Source of the DNA: an uncultured Roseiflexaceae bacterium
GTDB taxonomy: Bacteria; Chloroflexota; Chloroflexia; Chloroflexales; Roseiflexaceae
NCBI GenBank assembly: GCA_903868295.1
Contig: CAIPUQ010000313.1
Location: forward strand, 1 to 7,551
Direction of reading: 5' to 3'
DNA: 7,551 nucleotides
In this document: one piece after another, positions 1 through 6,195 of the stretch
Layout of the letters: every line of letters begins with the position of its first letter
How positions within the stretch are numbered: position 1 is the stretch's first letter
The notes under the pieces: generated by a model
What the model saw: the letters and a program-made list of their open reading frames with translations, nothing else
The model's database searches: none
Told to the model about the DNA's origin: nothing
Position numbers and translations under genes: made by a program

Positions 1-977
1 ATCCAGATCGGTACCTGCGCGCCGTTGACCGGATTGGTTGCGTAGGCCCCCAAGAACACTCCGGTCTTTTCGCGTGAGGTACTGGCCCGGTCTATTTCTT
101 TGGTTAGTTTGGCCTTGTTGATGTAGGCGTTCACTTCGACCTGTTTGTCGGGGCTGGTCAATTGGCCGACCAATGGATGCTCGGGTGCCAAGACCATGAA
201 CGTAGCACCCCAGAGGGTGTCAGGGCGGGTCGTAAAGACGACGAGGTCGCCGGCTTTTGAGCCAAAGACGACTTCGGCACCTTCGCTTTTGCCGATCCAG
301 TTGCGTTGCATGGTTTTGACCTGCTCGGGCCATTCGGTCAGTTTGTCGATATCTTGGAGCAAGCGTTCGGCGTAGTCGGTGATTTTGAAAAACCACTGCT
401 CGAGCTCGCGCTTTTCGACCTTGGCACCACTGCGCCAACTGCGCCCCTCGGCGTCGACCTGCTCATTGGCCAGCACGGTCTGGTCGATGGGGTCCCAGTT
501 CACCAGCGATTTGGAGCGGTACGCCAGACCACGTTTGTAGAGGAGTTGGAACAACCACTGCGTCCAGCGGTAGTAGTCGGGCGCACAGGTAGCGAGCTCG
601 CGCGACCAGTCATACATGATGCCGGCAATTGTGAGTGAGCCTTTGGATTCTTGGATGTTGTTGTAGGTCCAATCGGCTGGTTTGATACCCTTTTTGATTG
701 CTGCATTCTCGGCCGGTAATCCAAACGCATCCCATCCGAATGGGTGGAGCACGTCGTACCCACGAGACACATAAAAGCGCGTCAGGACATCGCCGATGAC
801 ATAGTTTTTGAGGTGGCCAATATGCAAATCACCACTCGGGTAGGGAAACATTTCGAGAATATAGCGATTGGGTGCATTGGGGCGACGGCCAGCAGTAAAA
901 GTGCCTTCGCGGGCCCAAAATTCACGCCATTTGGGTTCAATCGACGGATCAAAACGATCGCGTTTGCTGTCCGACAT
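1..977 (-). CDS. leuS: Leucyl-tRNA synthetase, N-terminal part (3' end outside window)
   Basis: The minus strand is open from the ATG at 977-975 to the left edge, giving 325 complete codons of a class Ia aminoacyl-tRNA synthetase that charges tRNA-Leu with leucine in the cytoplasm. Visible motifs in order: FPYPSGDLHIGH at 44-55, containing the HIGH ATP-binding signature (52-55); GWDAFGLPAE (81-90); YDWSRELATC (122-131); the NWDPIDQTVLANEQV segment (160-174); the TMQRNWIGKSEG entry to the CP1 editing domain (222-233); and the threonine-rich editing motif TTRPDT (249-254). The KMSKS loop, anticodon-binding and C-terminal domains lie beyond position 1; bacterial LeuS is usually 800-880 residues, so about 60 percent is missing. 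The usual zinc-knuckle cysteines are absent here (GRSWRSGAKVEK, 178-189), as in many bacterial LeuS. An AGGAG six bases before the ATG supports the start. Identity is near certain from motif order. Confidence 0.97.
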   Translation of the reverse strand, partial: MSDSKRDRFDPSIEPKWREFWAREGTFTAGRRPNAPNRYILEMFPYPSGDLHIGHLKNYVIGDVLTRFYVSRGYDVLHPFGWDAFGLPAENAAIKKGIKPADWTYNNIQESKGSLTIAGIMYDWSRELATCAPDYYRWTQWLFQLLYKRGLAYRSKSLVNWDPIDQTVLANEQVDAEGRSWRSGAKVEKRELEQWFFKITDYAERLLQDIDKLTEWPEQVKTMQRNWIGKSEGAEVVFGSKAGDLVVFTTRPDTLWGATFMVLAPEHPLVGQLTSPDKQVEVNAYINKAKLTKEIDRASTSREKTGVFLGAYATNPVNGAQVPIW

Positions 978-983
978 GCGTCG

Positions 984-988
984 CTCCT
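984..988 (-). promoter_or_regulatory. Ribosome binding site of leuS
   Basis: Read on the minus strand the sequence is AGGAG, six bases before the ATG at 977-975. It fixes the leuS start, because no other in-frame ATG with a Shine-Dalgarno lies close by and the protein begins in the expected place before the SIEPKW segment typical of LeuS N-termini. Confidence 0.75.
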
Positions 989-1004
989 GCATTAATGTGG
1001 TGCT

Positions 1005-1031
1005 CATACACGCGTATGCATGCCGAGCATG
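1005..1031 (-). promoter_or_regulatory. Two abutting small hairpins in the leuS leader
   Basis: Two perfect inverted repeats lie back to back in the short gap upstream of leuS. One is CATAC-ACGC-GTATG at 1005-1018 and the other CATGC-CGA-GCATG at 1019-1031, both written on the plus strand. Each has a 5-bp stem and a 3-4 base loop. In a leuS transcript starting near the candidate -10 at 1043-1048 both would sit in the 5' untranslated region. There is no T-box consensus and no U-tract, so they are neither a recognisable T-box nor a classical terminator. A role as protein-binding palindromes or RNA structure is possible but unproven. Confidence 0.35.
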
Positions 1032-1042
1032 AATGTGGTTTC

Positions 1043-1048
1043 ATTATA
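1043..1048 (-). promoter_or_regulatory. Candidate -10 box for leuS (TATAAT)
   Basis: The minus strand reads TATAAT exactly, overlapping the TAA stop (1046-1044) of the upstream membrane protein gene. It would start transcription about 60 bases before the leuS ATG. No good -35 hexamer is visible 16-18 bases further upstream, so this is only a candidate; leuS could also be read through from the gene before it. Confidence 0.35.
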
Positions 1049-1442
1049 CCCCGTGGTGTATGCCCGTGCGTGCGTTCCGATATGCCAGTATCAAGCCTGC
1101 GACGGGCAGTATAATCGGCAGCCAGAGGTAGCCTGCTCCGAAGTTCGACCACGCACTTGCATAGGGCAACGGCACATATCGTTCGGCAATGCTGACGACG
1201 AGCACGCCAATCACCTCGATCCAGAGCCCGATGCGGATCGGTCGCAGCTGCCCATGCCAGGCCCACATAGTGATGGCAACATAGATCAGCCCTGCCAAAA
1301 GCGATAGGTGTGTCGGTACGCCCGCCGCCGGATGCGTGAGATATTGGCTCACTGCCCGACTGAGTACAGCGACGCTCCAGAACCCATAGAGTGCCACAAA
1401 ACCGACATACCGTTGTGCCTTACCCTGCTGGTGTTGTTCCAT
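1044..1442 (-). CDS. Small four-helix integral membrane protein, function unknown
   Basis: This 132-residue protein is mostly hydrophobic. Four probable transmembrane helices lie at about 12-32, 46-62, 69-86 and 101-121, with short charged tails at both ends (MEQHQQGKAQR at the start; RNARTGIHHG at the end). The C-terminal stretch WSNFGAGYLWLPIILP (98-113), with its WS.FG.GY..P..LP pattern, resembles a conserved integral membrane protein of about 120 residues that I recall from Actinobacteria and Chloroflexota and that has no assigned function; this match is from memory. A GGAG 6 bases before the ATG supports the start. It lies 66 bases upstream of leuS on the same strand and is divergent from the phosphotransferase-like gene. 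No catalytic motif is visible. The coding call is solid; the role is unknown. Confidence 0.8.
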   Translation of the reverse strand: MEQHQQGKAQRYVGFVALYGFWSVAVLSRAVSQYLTHPAAGVPTHLSLLAGLIYVAITMWAWHGQLRPIRIGLWIEVIGVLVVSIAERYVPLPYASAWSNFGAGYLWLPIILPVAGLILAYRNARTGIHHGV

Positions 1443-1507
1443 TGTGCTCCAGAATCATGTACACTCGTATGAACGATAGGGTGTAGTACCGCGTATCATA
1501 CACCGCG
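1443..1507. promoter_or_regulatory. Divergent intergenic spacer with palindrome
   Basis: These 65 bases separate two divergent genes and should hold both promoters, but no convincing -35/-10 pair is visible on either strand. The odd-length palindrome GTATCATAC (1493-1501) sits just before the ATG at 1508, and TGTACA (1458-1463) is a second short palindrome. TATCAT at 1494-1499 could be a -10 box, which would make a transcript almost leaderless for the ATG at 1508, but it has no matching -35. Confidence 0.3.
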
Positions 1508-3883
1508 ATGGACGTGGCGCAGCTAGTGAGTGGGAAAGTCATGGCGCAAACGCCATTTTTGTATACCATCGGCACGGGCAAATTACAAAAACACGGTGTG
1601 TGTGCCAAAGGAGTGCTCCTCGATTTGGCAGCACGGCGCGGTATCGCGGTGCCGCCGAGTACTGTCTTGTTCGACGCTGCCGTCCAGTACGCCGAAGCAC
1701 ACGACATGATGGCCACGCACAACACGGCACTCGTGCCGCGTGATATGCATGCGTTTATCGACACCTTCCAACTGTTCCATGCGTTGACGCACCTCGGCTC
1801 GAAAATCGCCGTGCGGACGTTGTTTCATACACAAGCAGGGGCACCGCTGCAGATGCATGCCCCTGGCGCGACTCGACTGCGTATCGATCGCCGCGATCCA
1901 ACGGTCCTTGCGACCGCCGTGTGTGCGGTGTGGGCGTCTGCGCGGCGCTTCCCGCAGGTACACCGTCGCGATGTATTGTTGATGACCATGGTCGATGCAC
2001 AGCATGCGGGGATAGCGGTTATCGATAGCGATTTCGAAGACGATTTTGTCAACTATCACCCCGGTACCGCCGAACAACTCGCCAGTGGCCAATCCGACAC
2101 CTTGCATCTGTTGTTGCCGCGACTCTCACCCGGCGAATCCGTCAATGCACCCTTGCCGTTCACCCAGCGCCTCCAACTGCTCCTCCAAAAAATTCGAATT
2201 GTCTTTGGAGACAGCCGCTGGGTCGTCGAATGGGCGGACGATGGACACGAGTGTTGGCTCATCGAATTGCGCCATGTGGTAGCGCCGGTGCGACGGAACG
2301 AGCGCTTTGGGTCTGCGGATATTCGTGATCACATGCCCGAATTACCGTCGTACTTCAGCGCAGCACTCTACGCCAGCATTAGTCGCGATGTGTTTGGGCT
2401 GTTTACGCGCTCTGATAAACGGTTGAGTCACGAACGTAGCTTCATCGAGGTGTTTGCCGGCCGGGTACGCGTCAATTATGCGTTGCTGGCCGACATTTCG
2501 CGCCGCTGGGGTGTCCCAGGCACACTTTTGGCAGATTTGAACGACGCGCTTTTGGTATCTATCCCGACGCACCCGGAACGATTGCGGCGTCGTTGGTGGC
2601 GGCTCGTCTTTCTGCTCTGGGAGGCCCTGACAGCCCCGCGTCGGATGCGACAGACCTTGGCGGCACTGCTCGAACGTACCCGCAAACACCACGGCGATCT
2701 CGACGACCTCATCACGGTGCTCCAACAGGCAGCCATTATCTCGGTGCAAGGCTATTTCGTCACCGCCCGGATCATTGGACCACTCGAGTCGTGGATGCGG
2801 CGGCGGCGCGTCTATGCAGAGTGGAGCGTGCGCTACAAATCATTCCAGCGGACGATTTTGGCAGACATCATCCCCATCCAAAAATTTGTCGAGACGCGGC
2901 CAGAATTCCTCGATGATATCCGGGCTGCGCGTATGCCGAGCGATCCGGTGTTTGTCGGCAAATGGGAAGAACTGATGGCGCGCTATGGGCACCGGGGGAC
3001 CGCCGAGTACGATATTGCGACGCCGCGCTACCGTGAACACCACGAACCCATTTTGCGGCGCCTTATCGCACACAGCACGGCAATCCCTACTGCACGACAC
3101 ACCCTGCGTGGCATTGCTGCGTGGCCGGTGTGGGTCGTCCTTCGCTATGCAATGACACGGCGCGATGCCATCCGGTCAGATTACCTCAGAATCCTCGAAC
3201 GCACGCGAAAAGTGATTCTCCAATACGCCGACCGCATCGTCGCTGCGGGTGATTTGCCTTCACAAGAAGTCGTCTGGATGGTCAGTCCTGCCGAACTCGT
3301 GCGTATTTCGCATGGCTGGCGCATGCCCGTCGAAATGCTCGAAGCACGCCTCGCACTGCGTGCCTATTACTCGCATTTGCACGTCCCGGGCGCGTTGCAA
3401 CGCTTCGATGATCCGATGCGTTGGCGCGAAGACGGTGCCCCGTTACGCGTCGTCCTCGAAGGGCGGAGCATCAATGACGGTTCGGTCGTCGGAGTCACCT
3501 GGCGCCCTACGTACAACGCAGCGACCCTGCCGCCTGGTTTTGATCGTGTCGATGTCATCTTGGTATTGCGGACATTTGATGCACAGTGGATTGCGATTGC
3601 ACAGCATTGTGCGGGCATCATCGTCGAACTCGGTGCAGAGTTGTCGCACCCTGCGACGATTTTGCGTACATTGGGCATCCCGACCATCATGGCGGTGCGG
3701 AGCGCGTACGACTCGCTCCCTACCGGTACCGAAGTCACCCTCATGGCTGGTTCGGGGTATGTCGAGGTTGCCCAAAAATCACCACTCGGCCTGCTGCCCG
3801 ATGCCCAGCACGTACAGCTCCCGGATTTTGGGGCCACGCAGGGGTTGGTGCTGAGCGAGATTACCGCGAGGTTCCGTCGATGA
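1508..3883 (+). CDS. Rifampin phosphotransferase/PEP synthase-like phosphohistidine enzyme
   Basis: The 791-residue protein has three parts. Residues ~17-260 are a divergent PPDK-type ATP-grasp: CAKG (32-35, the ATP-site Lys), AVRT (101-104, in place of VRSS), and EWADDG (241-246, candidate metal-binding Glu) followed by LIELR (251-255). A long Arg-rich helical middle contains YGHRGTAEYD (493-502), matching the family GHRG..E.D motif. A swivelling phosphohistidine domain (~660-770) contains GAELSHPATI (709-718) with candidate catalytic His714. No PEP/pyruvate-binding barrel follows. This matches rifampin phosphotransferase (about 865 residues), which uses ATP to make AMP, Pi and a phosphorylated substrate via His. 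The substrate here cannot be deduced, and several ATP-grasp residues deviate. ATG 1508 lacks a Shine-Dalgarno; ATG 1541, five bases after GGGA, may be the true start (780 residues, still ahead of the ATP-grasp). The stop overlaps the next gene by four bases. Confidence 0.85.
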   Translation: MDVAQLVSGKVMAQTPFLYTIGTGKLQKHGVCAKGVLLDLAARRGIAVPPSTVLFDAAVQYAEAHDMMATHNTALVPRDMHAFIDTFQLFHALTHLGSKIAVRTLFHTQAGAPLQMHAPGATRLRIDRRDPTVLATAVCAVWASARRFPQVHRRDVLLMTMVDAQHAGIAVIDSDFEDDFVNYHPGTAEQLASGQSDTLHLLLPRLSPGESVNAPLPFTQRLQLLLQKIRIVFGDSRWVVEWADDGHECWLIELRHVVAPVRRNERFGSADIRDHMPELPSYFSAALYASISRDVFGLFTRSDKRLSHERSFIEVFAGRVRVNYALLADISRRWGVPGTLLADLNDALLVSIPTHPERLRRRWWRLVFLLWEALTAPRRMRQTLAALLERTRKHHGDLDDLITVLQQAAIISVQGYFVTARIIGPLESWMRRRRVYAEWSVRYKSFQRTILADIIPIQKFVETRPEFLDDIRAARMPSDPVFVGKWEELMARYGHRGTAEYDIATPRYREHHEPILRRLIAHSTAIPTARHTLRGIAAWPVWVVLRYAMTRRDAIRSDYLRILERTRKVILQYADRIVAAGDLPSQEVVWMVSPAELVRISHGWRMPVEMLEARLALRAYYSHLHVPGALQRFDDPMRWREDGAPLRVVLEGRSINDGSVVGVTWRPTYNAATLPPGFDRVDVILVLRTFDAQWIAIAQHCAGIIVELGAELSHPATILRTLGIPTIMAVRSAYDSLPTGTEVTLMAGSGYVEVAQKSPLGLLPDAQHVQLPDFGATQGLVLSEITARFRR
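3868..3871 (+). promoter_or_regulatory. Ribosome binding site for the coupled acyltransferase gene
   Basis: GAGG lies inside the end of the upstream coding region, eight bases before the ATG at 3880. It supports that ATG over the longer open frame reaching back to 3586, and, with the ATGA overlap, suggests re-initiation by ribosomes finishing the upstream gene. Confidence 0.6.
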
Positions 3884-6000
3884 GGCGACATTGGGTGTGG
3901 GTCGTCAGCCTGTTCTGTCTCGCAGTAGCCTGGGCTGCACCGCTGCCAGCCCGGGTTGATATTGGGCGCTTCGATAGTGCCGTTGTCTCGGGCTTTTATC
4001 CGGTCGAATACGGCGCGGGGACGTCGTTTCGCTGGTCGTACCCAGAGGCACACCTCATGCTCAATGGGTTCAGTGGCGGCGCTGCAACGTTGACATTCAT
4101 GGCAAGTGCCAGCATCCCCACCACCATGCGCGTCACGGTCAATCAGCGCGTCACAGAGGTTACGGTGGCCCCTGGTTTTGCGCGCTATCCTGTTCCTATC
4201 ACACTTCCATATAGCGTCACGGGGACGCTGGATGTGGCATTGACCGTCCCGCAACCCGCCAGTGATGGACGGCGGGTGTTGGGTGTTGCCGTCGACGATA
4301 TCACCCTCACCCCAGGTGGATGGTATTGGCCGGCAGTGCCTGCGCTGGCGCTCAGTTTGGGCGTCGTCTGGGTGCTTACCTTGGTGGCCCGACGGGCGTC
4401 TGGTGACATCCGCATGCGCGTCTTGGCGGCTACGTTGATGGTTGGCGCAATCGTGCTCCTTCGTCGTGGTGATGCCCCAGCCATCCTGATGGTGGTTGCA
4501 TTTGTCGGGACGTTGCTGCTGGCCGTCAGATATGCCGTTTGGGTAGGACCGTCAGTACGCCGCGTGCTGGCAATCCTGGTGATTGGGGTGTCTGCATGGT
4601 TGCTGACCCAACACGGTGCGTCGGCCTGGTACCCGCTCTGGCAAGCCGGTGTGCTGATCGGCAGTGTTGCACTCCTACGCCTGCGCAGATTCTGGTGGCG
4701 CGCGGTACGTCCACATCGTCGTCTAGTTGCCGCACTGGTGCTGGTGTTTTTGGCGACGCAGGGGTCGGTATTGTTGGTGTCGACACTCATCGCCGCTGTC
4801 GTCTGGGTGCTCGGTCGTACGGCTGATCCTGCACATGGCCGCACTTGGGCAGTGGTCGCTGCTGCATATAGCATTGTGCCCACCATTGATGCGTGGTTGT
4901 GTGGCCGCGGGATCCGTCGCGGCGTGACAATCGACCAGCAGCGATCAGTCGGGTTGGATTATCTGCGTGGGCTGGTAGTGCTGTTTGTGTTGCTCGCACA
5001 CACGCCGACCGTGATGGAATACGGCAATGCGTGGGTCGTCACGCTCGTGCATTGGTTGGTGAAATTCGCGGTCGAAGCGTTTTTTGTGCTGAGTGGCTGG
5101 CTCATCGGTGATTTGGTGGTTGCCGCACTGCCGAGCTGGGGGCACCCGCGGGCATTATGGCTCTTTTTGCATCGGCGCTGGGCACGCACCCTGCCGTTGT
5201 ATTGGCTTGTTCTGGCCATGGTCGCGCTGGCTGGCTGGAACGGTGCAACAATCGCGAATCTCGGCTCATATGTTGTCTTCATCCAAAACATGTGGCAGGT
5301 TCACCCGCCGTTTTTCCTGGTTGCGTGGAGTCTCTCGATCGAAGAATGGTTTTATGTGATTGCAGCACTGCTCTTGAGTATGGCTGCGTACTGGCTGCGG
5401 CCACAACGGGCACTGGCAGTCACCCTCGGCATACTCATCGTCGTCCCGTTTGTGGTGCGGACATGGTTTTCGATGACCACTGACTGGTCGTGGAACGATG
5501 AACTGCGGCAATTCGTCCCGTTGCGGCTCGATGCAATTGCCAGTGGGATGGCACTGGTATGGGCGTGGCGCAAGTGGCCATTGGTGGCACGCTATGCATG
5601 GGTCTGGCTCGGCGGCGCGTGTGTGATGGTCGTTGCGTATATCACCGCCGTGCAGATCGTACAGCCGCAGTGGGAACAAGCGCCGTGGGTGCGGGCCAGC
5701 ATCATCCCCGTCATGAGCCTCGGTATTATGGGGTTGTTCCCATTCTTGGCAGGCGTGCAGCATGCGTCGGGTGGGCGCATCGCACAGGGGTTTCGCTGGA
5801 TTTCGCTGCTGTCGTACCCGCTCTATTTGCTGCACTACCCGGTACGGCAGACGGTAGTGGGGCTTGCGGGTCTTGGGGGGAGCAATGTCGGCATTGATAT
5901 CGTGGTGACGCTTGTCTTTTTCGTGGGGTCGTTTTGGCTGGCAGCATGCTGGCATCGCGAGCTCGAACAACCCATCATGCGGCTCCGCGAGCGGCAGTAG
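3880..6000 (+). CDS. Membrane acyltransferase 3 (OatA-like) with N-terminal beta domain
   Basis: The 706-residue protein starts with a signal peptide or anchor (4-20). A polar, beta-rich, presumably extracytoplasmic domain follows (~25-147, beginning VDIGRFD and ending near VAVDDITLTPGGWYWP). Next are seven or eight hydrophobic helices (~150-340), then an acyltransferase-3 domain (~355-695). Its signatures are LDYLRG (359-364) with the RX10H pair Arg363/His374, EAFFVLSGWLIG (399-410), HRRWARTLPLYW (431-442), WSLSIEEWFY (483-492) and SYPLYLLHYP (645-654). Such enzymes move acyl groups across or at the membrane onto sugars, peptidoglycan, lipids or antibiotics; typical members have about 350-400 residues, so the N-terminal half is additional. 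The beta domain resembles a module I recall from Chloroflexota membrane glycosyltransferases. The ATGA overlap with the phosphotransferase-like gene and GAGG at 3868-3871 fix the start and imply coupling. The substrate is unknown. Confidence 0.9.
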   Translation: MRRHWVWVVSLFCLAVAWAAPLPARVDIGRFDSAVVSGFYPVEYGAGTSFRWSYPEAHLMLNGFSGGAATLTFMASASIPTTMRVTVNQRVTEVTVAPGFARYPVPITLPYSVTGTLDVALTVPQPASDGRRVLGVAVDDITLTPGGWYWPAVPALALSLGVVWVLTLVARRASGDIRMRVLAATLMVGAIVLLRRGDAPAILMVVAFVGTLLLAVRYAVWVGPSVRRVLAILVIGVSAWLLTQHGASAWYPLWQAGVLIGSVALLRLRRFWWRAVRPHRRLVAALVLVFLATQGSVLLVSTLIAAVVWVLGRTADPAHGRTWAVVAAAYSIVPTIDAWLCGRGIRRGVTIDQQRSVGLDYLRGLVVLFVLLAHTPTVMEYGNAWVVTLVHWLVKFAVEAFFVLSGWLIGDLVVAALPSWGHPRALWLFLHRRWARTLPLYWLVLAMVALAGWNGATIANLGSYVVFIQNMWQVHPPFFLVAWSLSIEEWFYVIAALLLSMAAYWLRPQRALAVTLGILIVVPFVVRTWFSMTTDWSWNDELRQFVPLRLDAIASGMALVWAWRKWPLVARYAWVWLGGACVMVVAYITAVQIVQPQWEQAPWVRASIIPVMSLGIMGLFPFLAGVQHASGGRIAQGFRWISLLSYPLYLLHYPVRQTVVGLAGLGGSNVGIDIVVTLVFFVGSFWLAACWHRELEQPIMRLRERQ

Positions 6001-6006
6001 GCACAC

Positions 6007-6035
6007 AAAAACCCGCTGCCAGAGGCAACGGGTTT
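6007..6035 (-). terminator. Rho-independent terminator of the tRNA gene, possibly bidirectional
   Basis: The arms AAACCCG-C-TGCC (6009-6020) and GGCA-A-CGGGTTT (6024-6035) pair as an 11-bp stem with one C/A mismatch around a three-base loop. On the minus strand the stem is followed by TTTTT (6011-6007), just after the tRNA 3' end at 6039, so it should end tRNA transcription. It also sits 8 bases past the acyltransferase stop. In that direction the U-run is only three bases long, so plus-strand termination would be weaker. Confidence 0.8.
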
Positions 6036-6038
6036 GGT

Positions 6039-6114
<76 letters not shown>

Positions 6115-6132
6115 ATCGAGGCAACGTTGTCA

Positions 6133-6162
6133 AGTATAGCAGTTCCGTCCGACCGTTGTCAA
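6133..6162 (-). promoter_or_regulatory. Sigma-70-type promoter of the tRNA gene
   Basis: On the minus strand a perfect -35 box TTGACA (6162-6157) is followed after 18 bases by TATACT (6138-6133), preceded by TGC. The expected start point near 6126 leaves about a dozen bases before the tRNA 5' end at 6114. It is the best promoter in the window, fitting a strongly transcribed stable RNA. Confidence 0.8.
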
Positions 6163-6183
6163 ACGCAGACCAAGATTCATCGC

Positions 6184-6190
6184 AAAGGAA
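6184..6190 (+). promoter_or_regulatory. Ribosome binding site of the SURF1 gene
   Basis: AAAGGAA ends five bases before the ATG at 6196. It supports that start over the longer open frame from 6127, whose first 23 codons would overlap the divergent tRNA promoter and carry no family-like sequence. Confidence 0.65.
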
Positions 6191-6195
6191 CACGC

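Noticed and set aside
978..1043. T-box riboswitch for leuS
   Set aside because: The leader is about 60 bases, far too short, and no T-box sequence or terminator/antiterminator pair is visible.
1583..2107. 174-codon minus-strand open frame
   Set aside because: It is antisense to the ATP-grasp region, with no motif.
3586..3879. Upstream in-frame extension of the acyltransferase open frame (98 more codons)
   Set aside because: It lies wholly inside the His-domain coding region of the upstream gene, is polar and lacks family-like sequence. The ATG at 3880 has a GAGG and begins a signal peptide.
3367..4254. 295-codon minus-strand open frame
   Set aside because: It is antisense to two well-supported genes, has no recognisable motif or ribosome binding site, and reads as low-complexity polar sequence typical of a shadow frame in GC-rich DNA.
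5266..6006. 246-codon minus-strand open frame
   Set aside because: It is antisense to the acyltransferase domain; its His, Pro and Arg-rich composition is what the reverse of hydrophobic codons gives.
6127..6195. 23-codon N-terminal extension of the SURF1 protein
   Set aside because: It overlaps the divergent tRNA promoter, has no ribosome binding site and is not SURF1-like. The ATG at 6196 has AAAGGAA.
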